From the NCBI RefSeq assembly GCF_014197145.1, contig NZ_JACIEZ010000002.1:310001-374000 (forward strand): a DNA stretch of 64,000 nt, in the 5' to 3' direction. The translations under genes and the position numbers were made by a program. Positions 32,205 through 40,819 of the stretch are shown piece after piece (position 1 is the stretch's first letter; the number at the start of each line of letters is the position of its first letter). The notes below the pieces were generated by a model, which did no database searches, was not told the origin of the DNA, and saw nothing but the letters and a program-made list of their open reading frames with translations. This stretch comes from Gellertiella hungarica (lineage in GTDB: Bacteria > Pseudomonadota > Alphaproteobacteria > Rhizobiales > Rhizobiaceae).

Positions 32205-32663
32205 ATGGCTACCCCTAACAAAACCGCACCGTTTTCCGGCGTGAAGGCACTGATGGCCGCCGCCGGCCACCAGTACGAAGATTTCATCTTCGACCATGAA
32301 GGTGAGCAGATCATCGTCCCAATGCGGGCCATCACTGTGTTTCAGATGCTCCGTCTTTGCCGACGCTTCCCGCAGCTGCTGGCCATTTTCGACGGCGGCG
32401 AGAAGGGCCTGATGCAGACGATCGTCGAAGCGGGTGATGCCGCCGTTGCTGCCGTGATCGCGTGCTCTGCGGATGCCGAAGACGACACTGAATTTTATGC
32501 GTGGCTTCTGACCGCACCGGACGACGTCGTCCTCGATCTGATGAAGTTCGCTGTTCGCATGACTTTCCGCGACGAGGACCCGTCCGTTTTTTTTCTCAAG
32601 CTCGTGGCGCGTCTGGAGGCTCTCGGGCTGTTCAAAGCGGCTCCGGAGACCGAGGCCGCGTGA
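32205..32663 (+). CDS. Tail assembly chaperone (gpG-like)
   Basis: 152 residues, coats the tape measure during tail assembly. Helical with QMLRLCRRFPQLLAIFDGGE, VEAGDAAVAAVIACSADAED and FVRMTFRDEDPS-type end near the frameshift site. AAGGAGG before ATG 32205. A run of eight T at 32587-32594 read as GTT TTT TTT offers a -1 slip into the frame ending at 32893. Confidence 0.85.
   Translation: MATPNKTAPFSGVKALMAAAGHQYEDFIFDHEGEQIIVPMRAITVFQMLRLCRRFPQLLAIFDGGEKGLMQTIVEAGDAAVAAVIACSADAEDDTEFYAWLLTAPDDVVLDLMKFAVRMTFRDEDPSVFFLKLVARLEALGLFKAAPETEAA
32588..32594 (+). promoter_or_regulatory. Programmed -1 frameshift site T_TTT_TTT
   Basis: In the gpG frame the codons are GTT TTT TTT CTC; a -1 slip on the T run gives TTT TTT TCT CAA and continues to the stop at 32893. 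This heptamer fits the X XXY YYZ rule. The product would have 130 residues of G plus 99 of T. Confidence 0.85.
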
Positions 32664-32893
32664 CGCACTGTGCCGACGGCCTCGCAGTTGACGGCAACCT
32701 CGCGGCGCTGGTGAAGCTGGCCCTGGAATACGAGGTCGTCACCGGGAGGAGCGGCATGGACTTCACCCCGACCGAGTTGGTGTGGCGGACAAGGGTGATC
32801 GCGGAGCGCGAGAAGCTCGCCACTTTCAGCACGGCGCGAGCCGTCGCTGTCGGAATGAGCGGTGACGAGAAAGCGTGGAAGACACTGGAGTGA
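32594..32893 (+). CDS. T extension of tail chaperone, made as G-T fusion by -1 frameshift
   Basis: Frame -1 relative to gpG; 99 codons after the slip. The distal part (DGLAVDGNLAALVKLALEYE, FTPTELVWRTRVIAEREKLA) is helical like other T domains, which bind tail tube subunits. No independent ribosome site is convincing, although an in-frame GTG lies near the G stop. The tape measure gene starts five bases after its stop, the usual order. Confidence 0.8.
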   Translation, partial: SQARGASGGSRAVQSGSGDRGRVTHCADGLAVDGNLAALVKLALEYEVVTGRSGMDFTPTELVWRTRVIAEREKLATFSTARAVAVGMSGDEKAWKTLE

Positions 32894-32897
32894 TGTG

Positions 32898-35375
32898 ATG
32901 GCAGGCGTGCAGGCAGAAATCAAAACCCGGTTTACGCTCGGCGGCATTAAGGAAGCCGCCGCGGGCCTGCGCGGCTTTGCCCAGAGACTGAACTCCAGCT
33001 TCGAGGAAGTGAAGAAGAAGACGCGACCCGTCTTCGATCCCATGAAGCGCTCGCTCGACGCCGTCGAAAACAAGTTGAAGTCAGTCGGGAAGACTGCCGC
33101 CACCGTCGGCGGCAAGACGGCATTCCACGGAATTCGGCTCGGCGCACTCGGCGCGAGCGTTGCCGTCGGCGGCCTGACAGCGAAATTTTCGGCTATGTCG
33201 GCAGCCGCTCTTAGCACCGCAAAAGAGACCGCCAGTGCTCTCAAGGGTCTCAGCCTCGACGCGCAGCGCATCGGCGGCAGCACCGAAGATGTCTCCGTCC
33301 TTGGCTTTGCTGCGGACCAGATGGGCACCGACCGCGACGAACTCGTCACGCAGATCTCCACGCTGTCTAGCGAATTCCTGACGCTCAAGGAGAACATCGC
33401 CGCGGCCGACAAGAACTTTCAACGCTTCCTCAGCCGCAAGGCCGCAGATCTCACGCTCGCGAGAGATGCCGGAGACGGCGCTGCTTTCTGGGCCACGTAC
33501 AACGGCATGAGGGACGACATTTCAGCCGAGCGCATGAAGTCGATCTCAGCTATCGACGCGCGACTTGCACAGATCGAAGCGAATGCCAACCGGATCGAAG
33601 CCTCTGGTGGCGTGTCCAACCGCGCCTCTGAGCTCGTGAAGCGTGTGCAGGATCAGAAGCTGGCGCAGGAGATCTACGACCTTCAGGAAGCGCGGAAGCA
33701 GATCGTGGCCAGCCAGTCGCCGCAGGGGCAGGCTTTCTTCGAGCTGCAGAGCTTCGGCCTGGATCAGGAGGCCGCGTCGAAGGGAGGCATCGAATCTCTG
33801 CTCGCGATCTCCGACGCTTTCAAACGCGTTCAGAACGAGAGCCAGAAGGCACGTATCGCGGCCAAGTTGTTCGGCGAGGACGCGGGCCCGAAAATGATTC
33901 CGCTGCTCAACGGTGGCCGCGAAGCGATCGAGAAATACCGTGCGGCACTCCGTGAATCCGGTGCCATCGCGTCGCCCGAAGACATCAAGGCTGCCGAGCA
34001 GTACACGCTCTCTATCCAACGGCTCAAGCTGGCGTTCGACGGCGTGAAGCTCACGGTCTCGCGCACGCTATGGCCCGACATGACGCGATCTTCCGACCAG
34101 CTCGCCGACTTCCTGATGAGAAATCGTGACGCGATCGCAAGGTACGTTTCGGAAGTCTACCTCGCGACCGAGCAGCTCGTGAAGGATGTCTACGCCGCCT
34201 TCAACGGCGACCTGTCCGAGATCAAGACGAAGTGGTTCGACAAGTTCATCCACAAGGCAATCGCCGCGCGGGACTACCTCGTCGCGCTCTGGGAGGACGT
34301 GCAGAAACAGTACCAGCTGCTGTCCGACGGCAAGGATAGCGACTACGGCTGGATCAACGCGATCCGCGACGGGTTCCTCGTCGTCCGATCCGTCGTGGTC
34401 GACGTCGTCAAGCAGATCTCCGCCCTCGCGGCCGGACGCGACACGGACTATCCGTGGCTCAACAAGCTGCGCGATGGAGTCGTGGCGTTCGCAGAGCATT
34501 TCAGCAAAGCGTTCGAACTCGTGAAGTCGGGCCTCAAGATCATCAGCGAGATGCTCGATCCCATCCTTTCCAAATGGGGCGTGGACATCATGACCCTCGG
34601 GATGGCGGTCGGCATGGCTCGCATGCTTGGCGTTTTCAAGCTCCTGACGACGGCTGCCGGCGGCCTGTTCGGTACTCTGACGAAGGTCTTCTCCCTTGGA
34701 GGCGGTGCCGCAGGAGCTGCTGGTGCTGCCGCTGCCGGAGCCGCTGAGGCCGCAGGAGCTGCCGGAGGAGCCGCAGCTGGTGCCGCTGCGACCGCCTCCG
34801 GTCTGGCGGCGTCCCTGATCCGTGTTGGAACGGTAATTTCCACGGTGATCAAAGGAGCCGCACTGCTTGGCGTGACGCTCGCAGCCGCATTCGAGGCTGG
34901 GCAGAAAGCCGCAGAGTACATGTACGAAAACACACAGAAAGCCTACGACGAACTCTTCAAGGCGCAGGCACAGCTGATCGCGGCGCAGGGGAACGAGGCG
35001 GCCGACAAGGCTCTTAACGACCGCTCGGGGAGATGGCTCGAATACCAGCAGAAAATTCGGAAAGCACAAGGCATCCAGATTCACCAGCTCACGCCCGAGC
35101 AGAGATACACAAGCGGCCGCCGCGCTATCAATCGTTTCCTCGGATGGGATGAAAACTATCAGCCGGAATCCGACGAAGAAAAAGCTGCGATGATCGAAAA
35201 GTATCGGAAGGACGACGAGGCGTACTACCGCAAGTACTATCCGCAGCAAGCGGCTCAGACACAGAAGCCGCAGGCGACCATCCGCTACGACATCAACATC
35301 AACGGCACGAAGGCCACGGCTACCGGCGGCCCTGACGTCGCACGTGCGCTTGATCAATTGAACAGGAATCCGTGA
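32898..35375 (+). CDS. Tape measure protein
   Basis: 825 residues, sets tail length. N-terminal helices (AAAGLRGFAQRLNSSFEEVK), hydrophobic segments around 70-110 (LGASVAVGGLTAKFSAMSAA) and about 560-670 (ALGVTLAAAFEAGQ region), and a long Ala/Gly run ([20 protein letters not shown]). The repeat SDGKDSDYGWINAIRDGF / AAGRDTDYPWLNKLRDGV near 490-535 is internal duplication. By the usual 0.15 nm per residue the tail would be about 120 nm. Start ATG 32898. Confidence 0.92.
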   Translation: MAGVQAEIKTRFTLGGIKEAAAGLRGFAQRLNSSFEEVKKKTRPVFDPMKRSLDAVENKLKSVGKTAATVGGKTAFHGIRLGALGASVAVGGLTAKFSAMSAAALSTAKETASALKGLSLDAQRIGGSTEDVSVLGFAADQMGTDRDELVTQISTLSSEFLTLKENIAAADKNFQRFLSRKAADLTLARDAGDGAAFWATYNGMRDDISAERMKSISAIDARLAQIEANANRIEASGGVSNRASELVKRVQDQKLAQEIYDLQEARKQIVASQSPQGQAFFELQSFGLDQEAASKGGIESLLAISDAFKRVQNESQKARIAAKLFGEDAGPKMIPLLNGGREAIEKYRAALRESGAIASPEDIKAAEQYTLSIQRLKLAFDGVKLTVSRTLWPDMTRSSDQLADFLMRNRDAIARYVSEVYLATEQLVKDVYAAFNGDLSEIKTKWFDKFIHKAIAARDYLVALWEDVQKQYQLLSDGKDSDYGWINAIRDGFLVVRSVVVDVVKQISALAAGRDTDYPWLNKLRDGVVAFAEHFSKAFELVKSGLKIISEMLDPILSKWGVDIMTLGMAVGMARMLGVFKLLTTAAGGLFGTLTKVFSLGGGAAGAAGAAAAGAAEAAGAAGGAAAGAAATASGLAASLIRVGTVISTVIKGAALLGVTLAAAFEAGQKAAEYMYENTQKAYDELFKAQAQLIAAQGNEAADKALNDRSGRWLEYQQKIRKAQGIQIHQLTPEQRYTSGRRAINRFLGWDENYQPESDEEKAAMIEKYRKDDEAYYRKYYPQQAAQTQKPQATIRYDININGTKATATGGPDVARALDQLNRNP

Positions 35376-35908
35376 TGACGTACGAAGCACCCACGAAAAT
35401 CCTCGCTCCCGATCTCGGCATCGGATGGCAAACGGGCTTCGAGCTGTCTGTCGAGATGTCGCCGATCGCGCAGTCAGCAAACATCATCCGCAACTGGAAC
35501 GGTGTCGCGAAGAACTTGGCCGAGGAGGAGTTCCGGCTCTTCGCGATCAAGATCAACAGCAACGCGGACTTCAGGCCACCCGCGCTCGCGAACATGTGGC
35601 CTGGTACCGTCTTCAGCCTGGTGCCGCCGAACGAAGTCTGTGTGATCATCCCGGTCGGCGGCACGACCGCCGTGTTTCCGCGCAATGTCCACGAAGCCCG
35701 AGCACTGACCATGGCTTTCGACGACGTCGGTCATACGGTCTCCGGCAAAACTGTCACCCTGTCGGCTCCCGCCATCGTTCCTGTGCGGGTCTACGCACGG
35801 CTCGAATACACCGTGATGGTGACCGAGCCATGGAGCGAGACGTACCAAGAAGCCACCGCGGACAGCCAGTGGCAGCTATCGACTGAAGAACTGGGGGGGC
35901 TCTACTGA
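35375..35908 (+). CDS. Distal tail protein candidate
   Basis: 177 residues, ATG 35375 overlapping the tape measure stop. Beta-rich (TVFSLVPPNEVCVIIPVGGT, SGKTVTLSAPAIVPVRVYAR, RLEYTVMVTEPWSETYQE). It follows the tape measure directly, the place of distal tail proteins, and overlaps the next gene by one base. No motif recognised beyond this. Confidence 0.55.
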   Translation: MTYEAPTKILAPDLGIGWQTGFELSVEMSPIAQSANIIRNWNGVAKNLAEEEFRLFAIKINSNADFRPPALANMWPGTVFSLVPPNEVCVIIPVGGTTAVFPRNVHEARALTMAFDDVGHTVSGKTVTLSAPAIVPVRVYARLEYTVMVTEPWSETYQEATADSQWQLSTEELGGLY

Positions 35909-37776
35909 TGCTCGGACTCCAGTTCATCCCGACCTACGACGCAGCTTTTGATCCAGCGGCGGCTGCCGATAGTGCCTTCTTCGTGCTCTCCGGCGGCATC
36001 TATGAGAGCCGCGTCGGCAAGCGCATCGAACCCTATTTCAAAGTCACCGTAGAGAACCCTGGTGTCTCCGGGTGGATGCCGACGGCCAACAGATATGCGA
36101 TCCTATGGGAGAAGCGGGCCGAAGACACGCAGCCGATCCTGCTCGCCCGTGGCCGTCTCGTTCCGCTGCCGACAGGCATGGCCGGAAGCACGATCGAGCT
36201 GACCTTCCGATGCTTGCCGCCGAACGCCGACGATATCCTCAAAGCCGCCGCCAACTTCCTGCGGACCGGCGAAGCCGTCGATTACGATCCCGACTCTCCG
36301 CTCGCCGACCGTCTCGATGCCGAATACTACGATCCCGTTTTCTACGGTGCCGGAGCGGAAGACGACCCCGAAACCGCTCTTTCCGCACGGCCCGAGGTCT
36401 GGCACTGGGATCGCCGCACGCTCACGGTCAGCCGTACGCATCTCGTCGACAGCGCGATCACGCATGACGTAGGCTATGAGGGCATCGGCGAGCCGCCGTC
36501 GCTGAGCATCAGCCAGCCGCCGCGGCCGATCAGCAAGGTACGCGTGACCGCGGCGTGGACGCAGGTCGCGAAAGGCAAGCAGAGCGTCGCCAACAACGAC
36601 AGCGTGGAGACGTTCACCTTTGAGGACTTCCTCAATTCGTTCCCCAAGCCCGGCACGGCTATCGGTGCGAACACAGGCTGGACGCTTGATGAGGCCAAGA
36701 TCAATTCCGTAAGCGACGGCAGCTCGAGTTGGCTGACGGTGTCCGGGTCGAAATTCGGCGCCGCGAGCGGCGGAAAGCTGCAGGTGCGTCCGAAACTCAT
36801 CGACTTCACCCTCCGCGCGGCATACGACTATCAGCAGCAAAGGCAGGAGATCCTGACGATCTCGATGCCGTCTGGTCTTCAAGACCTGCCTGCAGAGGAC
36901 GACGAAGTCGAGGTTGTGGAAACGCTTAACCTGTCTTCGCTCAACATCGACAGCTCGACAGCCGAGTGGATCTACGAAGACGAGACCACGCTCGAGCCAA
37001 AGACCTACGCTATCGGAGACGAAGTCCTCGCGAACGGAAAGGCGTGGACATGCCTTGTGGCGCACACCGCGACCGAGAATTTCACACCGCGCGATCCAGC
37101 TACGGACGTGCAGCTCTGGCAGATCCGTGAGAAGCGAGCGCCGATGCGCGACTCCGCGTCGTCGCGCTACTTCGATTCTGCACGCGGCATCCGGTCTGTC
37201 CGGCACGCGATCCTGCGCCTCGCCCGCACGAACCTCGAGCGCAGCCAGTGCGGGGAGGTCACGTTCGACATTCCGTGGCTGCTGGGTCGCGAGATGACCT
37301 GTGCTGACAGTGTCAGGATCGCGCACCGCCGTCTGCCGGGTGGTGAGCTGGTCGGCAAGGTCGTCGGTCTGGAACTGCTCATCGAAGAAGGCGGTAAGCG
37401 CAGTGCACGCGTCACGCTCGCGTCGATCCCCGGCACGAACGCGGCGGTACCCACGCCCGGTGCCGGACAGTCGCAGACCGGGTCTGTCGTCTACTCCACG
37501 AGCTACGCTGGTGTCCGCACTCCCGTGAACGCAGCCGCGCTGTCCGTCGCCGCCCCGCGCGTCTACGCATTCGAGAACGTCTGGTCGGAGCAGCTGCTCG
37601 CCGCGAGCGGTCAGCCGGATCCCATCGCCGTAATCGGCTCGATGCCGACGAGGCTCAAAATCGCATTCACGCCGCTTCGTGAAGAGGACATCCTGACGCG
37701 CAGGATGTCGGTCACGTGCGAGCCGCTCGCGCTGCCGCGGCAGATCAACCTGCGTCCGGACATGGGAGGTGCATGA
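35908..37776 (+). CDS. Tail tip / host-recognition protein with CBM5/12-like module
   Basis: 622 residues. N-terminal part (FIPTYDAAFDPAAAADSAFF, EPYFKVTVENPGVSG) and the region LLARGRLVPLPTGMAGSTIE suggest a tail hub protein. Around residue 370-410 YAIGDEVLANGKAWTC, LVAHTATENFTPRDPATD and VQLWQI fit a small carbohydrate-binding module of the chitin-binding 5/12 type (aromatic residues and terminal Trp). The C-terminal 120 residues are beta-rich. Probably contacts the cell surface. The family of the hub itself is not recognised. Confidence 0.6.
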   Translation: MLGLQFIPTYDAAFDPAAAADSAFFVLSGGIYESRVGKRIEPYFKVTVENPGVSGWMPTANRYAILWEKRAEDTQPILLARGRLVPLPTGMAGSTIELTFRCLPPNADDILKAAANFLRTGEAVDYDPDSPLADRLDAEYYDPVFYGAGAEDDPETALSARPEVWHWDRRTLTVSRTHLVDSAITHDVGYEGIGEPPSLSISQPPRPISKVRVTAAWTQVAKGKQSVANNDSVETFTFEDFLNSFPKPGTAIGANTGWTLDEAKINSVSDGSSSWLTVSGSKFGAASGGKLQVRPKLIDFTLRAAYDYQQQRQEILTISMPSGLQDLPAEDDEVEVVETLNLSSLNIDSSTAEWIYEDETTLEPKTYAIGDEVLANGKAWTCLVAHTATENFTPRDPATDVQLWQIREKRAPMRDSASSRYFDSARGIRSVRHAILRLARTNLERSQCGEVTFDIPWLLGREMTCADSVRIAHRRLPGGELVGKVVGLELLIEEGGKRSARVTLASIPGTNAAVPTPGAGQSQTGSVVYSTSYAGVRTPVNAAALSVAAPRVYAFENVWSEQLLAASGQPDPIAVIGSMPTRLKIAFTPLREEDILTRRMSVTCEPLALPRQINLRPDMGGA

Positions 37777-37991
37777 TGTCGAGAAAAATCCAGACCGCGC
37801 TCACGGCATTCGTCCAGAAATCTATTATCGGAAGTCAGCAGGCCCCGACATTGGTATCGGTCGACGTGATGGCGCGTTGGGACGTGGACAGCGAAAACGG
37901 GCTGGTGATCGGCAGCGAGGCGGCGGTCGACGCGACGTCGTGCGTGGTGCAGACGGACGTCTCGTATACGCCTCCGGCGGGGTCAGCATGA
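37773..37991 (+). CDS. Small unknown tail-region protein
   Basis: 72 residues; ATGATG start overlaps the end of the tail tip gene, after GGGAGG. Contains VSVDVMARWDVDSENGLVIG. Last gene of the tail run; function unknown. Confidence 0.55.
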   Translation: MMSRKIQTALTAFVQKSIIGSQQAPTLVSVDVMARWDVDSENGLVIGSEAAVDATSCVVQTDVSYTPPAGSA

Positions 37992-38125
37992 CACTAATTA
38001 GATGTCTTTCTTCGACACTAATTTGATGCTTTTCATGAACATCTAAAGTTAGATCTCGCACTCGAATCTTGCACCGTCGTCATGTCTGCTCGTGTTGTTG
38101 ACACCTCCAGCGCACGAGTATCCGT
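37992..38125. promoter_or_regulatory. Regulatory spacer with repeats
   Basis: Two imperfect copies of GACACTAATTWGATG (37989-38004 and 38015-38029), the palindrome ATCTAA-AG-TTAGAT (38041-38054), TTTCATGAAC (38031-38040, also present in the operator at 40543) and GAATCTTGCA (38064-38073). A/T-rich, a likely promoter area for 38126. Confidence 0.5.
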
Positions 38126-38419
38126 ATGCCCGATCATTCCATCTTTCCCTCCAGCGATCAGTTCCTGAAATTGGTCGAAGGGCAGGCTCGTCTTGAAGCG
38201 AAATTGGATGCATTTTTTGCCGCGCAGACGACGATGAAAACCGAGATCGACGGAATGAAGACCGATATCGCTGCGGTCAAGTCCGACGTCGCCGAAATCA
38301 AGTCCCAGCGCCGGGCGACAAAATCCTATCTCGCGGGAATCGCCGCCGTCGCCGGCGGCATCTCGTGGGTGGCAAGTCAGTTTCTCGACCCCCTCATGAA
38401 AAAATTCTTCGGAATTTGA
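38126..38419 (+). CDS. Small coiled-coil protein with C-terminal membrane helix
   Basis: 97 residues. A heptad-rich part (LVEGQARLEAKLDAFFAAQT, MKTEIDGMKTDIAAVKSDVA) is followed by basic residues and one hydrophobic helix (YLAGIAAVAGGISWVASQFL). This is the design of small phage membrane-associated coiled coils placed before lysis genes (hemolysin/holin-associated XhlA-like). No ribosome site is strong. It has its own upstream regulatory spacer and a terminator downstream. Confidence 0.6.
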   Translation: MPDHSIFPSSDQFLKLVEGQARLEAKLDAFFAAQTTMKTEIDGMKTDIAAVKSDVAEIKSQRRATKSYLAGIAAVAGGISWVASQFLDPLMKKFFGI

Positions 38420-38532
38420 TGCGTCCGAACTGCGGACACACTCTGTGTTTGTCAACGAAATTGGCAATAGCCGTTTACAAACAGAGACTTAGCGACTTGC
38501 GCCCGGCTCCGCCGACAGCAATCCTTGAATTA

Positions 38533-38557
38533 CCCAAGACTAAACTTGGGGTTTTTT
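38533..38557 (+). terminator. Terminator just before the A1-like gene
   Basis: CCCAAG-actaaa-CTTGGG then GTTTTTT, ending 13 bases before ATG 38570. It should stop transcription coming from the late genes, so the A1-like gene needs its own control or read-through. Confidence 0.75.
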
Positions 38558-38569
38558 AGGGAAGCGTAC

Positions 38570-40453
38570 ATGCAGAAAATCATCCGAAATGCGAAGCTCG
38601 CGACGTCCGGCAGACCGCTCGTTGAAGACTATTCCGCAGTCAAAGAACTCCTTGAGCAAGGCCTTGGCCATCGCGCGATCGCCGAGAAACTGTCCATCTC
38701 AAAAGATCGCGTCAAGCGCATTAGAAGGCTCATCGAAGAAGCCTCTTTCATCTCCAGCGACACCGACACGGTCGCATCCCCCTCCGAAAAGGACGATATC
38801 AAAGAGCGCATCGCGACCGCCGAGCTGACGGTGCCGTACTCCAACTGGATCGGCGACGGCTGGATCCGCGAATGCGCAGATCCGCAGGAGGTCTACGAGA
38901 CCGACGAAGAAGGCGAACAGGTGCTGGTAGGCGTGAAGCTCGATCCCGGCGTGATGTGGCCGGAGGGGTGGCACGGAGCGAAGACACTCGAGGAAATTTG
39001 CATCTCCCCCGACGTTCCGAAGCCTCGCAGCACACTGAAGACCGGGTATTTGCTCACTGGCATGCAGGACAAGACCCCCGCGCACGGGCCTCTCCTGATT
39101 AACATGTGTGCGTTGGCAAGCGCCCGCGGCTACGACTACATCGAAGCCGGAGTTTTCACCTACGGCAAAGGGCTGTTCGCGAGCGGAAAGAAGAAAGATC
39201 TCGTCGAGGTCGCCGACTGGTCATCTCTGCTGACTGATATCGTGACGCGCAGCCGCCGCCATCTTGCGAAAGACGTCCAGGCGTGCTTCGAGATGAACAT
39301 GAGCCCGACGAAGGCGAATCCTCTCACAGGCCTGAACAGCTACGTCCGTGGCAAGACCAGCATCTTCGCGCATCCCCGCCGCGCCGTTCAGTCGGTTCCG
39401 CGGCCGCAGACCTCAGACCCAGTGACGCTCTGGACAACTGGCGCATGCACGGTGCCGAACTACGTACTCCGCGAAGCCGGATTGAAAGCCCTCCAGAGGC
39501 ACACGATCGGTTTCCTGATTGTCGAGATCGACGACCAGGATAGGGTCTTCATCCGAAACATTGATGCGGATCCAGAGACAGGTAACTTCTTCGACCTCGA
39601 CCTCTTCGTCAGCGCCGGAAACGTCTACACCGTCGACGAAGTGATCGAGATATCCGAAGGACAAGTGGATCGCCCCTTCCTCGGTATTCCTTGCACACAC
39701 CGGAAAGACATCCACGCCCCCTACGCCCGTGCCTACTGGGGTTACGGCGGAAACCCTGAGAACGACATCCCCCTGATCGACCTCGCGAAGCCTAAGGGTC
39801 AGGCTTTCAACGACCTTCTCGACGGGAAGGCAATCAATCACCACGAGGACAAAACGCCAATCCTCGTCTACAAGCGCCATGCACGGCAGGATCAGCATCT
39901 CGAGGAAGAGCTGAAGCAAGCAGCCGACTTCCTGATCGAGACGTCGCGCCCCTTCTGCAAGACCTACGTCACCTACTCCAATCACGATGACTTCGTCGCT
40001 CGGTGGCTCCAGCGGCCGTCGACCGAGATCGCGGTTGAGAACCAGAAGATCTGGCACTTGGCCAACTTCGAGTGGCGCGAAGCTATCGACAAGGGTGAAA
40101 AGTTCGACGTCTTCGAGTGGCTGCTGAGACGCGCGAATTCGAACGCAGCGTTCGAGATCGTGAATGCCGACACGCCGCTCGACGTCTACGGCGTGAGGTA
40201 TGAATTTCACGGCGACAAGGGGCCGAACGGCTCGCGTGGATCGACAGCGGGGCTGGCGAAACTTGGTCTCAAGATCTCGAAAGCGCATGACCACACGATC
40301 GCATGGGTCGATGACTGCGTGAGCATGGGCAATCTCATCCACTCGGCCGACTACGCCACCGGCCCGACGTCGTGGGTTGGAGCATGGTGTCTCGGACATG
40401 CGGACGGAAATAGGCAGCTGGGGCTGCTGGTCGGCGACAAGTACCGGGCGTGA
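38570..40453 (+). CDS. Phage T5 A1-like protein (HTH plus metallophosphatase-like domain)
   Basis: 627 residues. An N-terminal helix-turn-helix (VKELLEQGLGHRAIAEKLSI, SKDRVKRIRRL) precedes a domain resembling the T5 A1 family as I know it: GYLLTGMQDKTPAHGPLLIN, DVQACFEMNMSPTKANPLTG, IFAHPRRAVQSVP, then metallophosphatase-like ligands DIH (KDIHAPYARAYWG), HH (KAINHHEDKTP), NHD (YSNHDDFVARWL) and HDH (SKAHDHTIAW), and the end GPTSWVGAWCLGHADGNRQL. In T5, A1 is a pre-early protein needed for second-step DNA transfer and host DNA breakdown. Presence in a temperate phage is unusual. It is preceded by a terminator and AGGGAAG. Confidence 0.75.
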   Translation: MQKIIRNAKLATSGRPLVEDYSAVKELLEQGLGHRAIAEKLSISKDRVKRIRRLIEEASFISSDTDTVASPSEKDDIKERIATAELTVPYSNWIGDGWIRECADPQEVYETDEEGEQVLVGVKLDPGVMWPEGWHGAKTLEEICISPDVPKPRSTLKTGYLLTGMQDKTPAHGPLLINMCALASARGYDYIEAGVFTYGKGLFASGKKKDLVEVADWSSLLTDIVTRSRRHLAKDVQACFEMNMSPTKANPLTGLNSYVRGKTSIFAHPRRAVQSVPRPQTSDPVTLWTTGACTVPNYVLREAGLKALQRHTIGFLIVEIDDQDRVFIRNIDADPETGNFFDLDLFVSAGNVYTVDEVIEISEGQVDRPFLGIPCTHRKDIHAPYARAYWGYGGNPENDIPLIDLAKPKGQAFNDLLDGKAINHHEDKTPILVYKRHARQDQHLEEELKQAADFLIETSRPFCKTYVTYSNHDDFVARWLQRPSTEIAVENQKIWHLANFEWREAIDKGEKFDVFEWLLRRANSNAAFEIVNADTPLDVYGVRYEFHGDKGPNGSRGSTAGLAKLGLKISKAHDHTIAWVDDCVSMGNLIHSADYATGPTSWVGAWCLGHADGNRQLGLLVGDKYRA

Positions 40454-40542
40454 TCACGAAGACAGGGCGGCATTAGCCGCCCTTCTTGTTTCTTTCAGCG
40501 CTGCCGGCGGCTGGAGATTTGCAACGTTATGTTATTACATTT

Positions 40543-40566
40543 CATGAACGCTTTTCGGAGTTCATG
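40543..40566. promoter_or_regulatory. Inverted repeat operator over the start of 40568
   Basis: CATGAAC (40543-40549) and GTTCATG (40560-40566), perfect 7-bp arms with 10-bp spacer, touching the start codon. TTTCATGAAC also occurs at 38031-38040. Consistent with autoregulation by the HTH protein it precedes. Confidence 0.6.
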
Positions 40567-40567
40567 A

Positions 40568-40819
40568 ATGGCAGCCACCTACATCCCCGAACCGTACAAA
40601 TGCGTGACAGCGTCCGAAATCGAGGACGCTATGGCCGCGGCGATCCTCGACCGCATCGAGCAGCGCGGCCTGACTGCCGCCGAGATCAGCCGCCGATACC
40701 CATCAATCCGATCCGGCCACATCGCCAAGCTCCAACGCGGCGACATGCTTGGTTTTCGAATGCTCTCCGCTCTCACAGAAGCCGTCGGCCTCCGTGTCAA
40801 CATTGAGGTCACCCCGTGA
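40568..40819 (+). CDS. Small XRE-type helix-turn-helix protein
   Basis: 83 residues. AMAAAILDRIEQRGLTAAEI, RRYPSIRSGHIAKLQRGDML and FRMLSALTEAVGLRVNIEV fit the small HTH_XRE proteins in which a helix pair is followed by a C-terminal strand, as in HigA-like regulators. No toxin partner is adjacent; the next gene, overlapping by GTGA, is the endolysin. It may control lysis or other phage genes. An inverted repeat lies over its start. Confidence 0.7.
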   Translation: MAATYIPEPYKCVTASEIEDAMAAAILDRIEQRGLTAAEISRRYPSIRSGHIAKLQRGDMLGFRMLSALTEAVGLRVNIEVTP

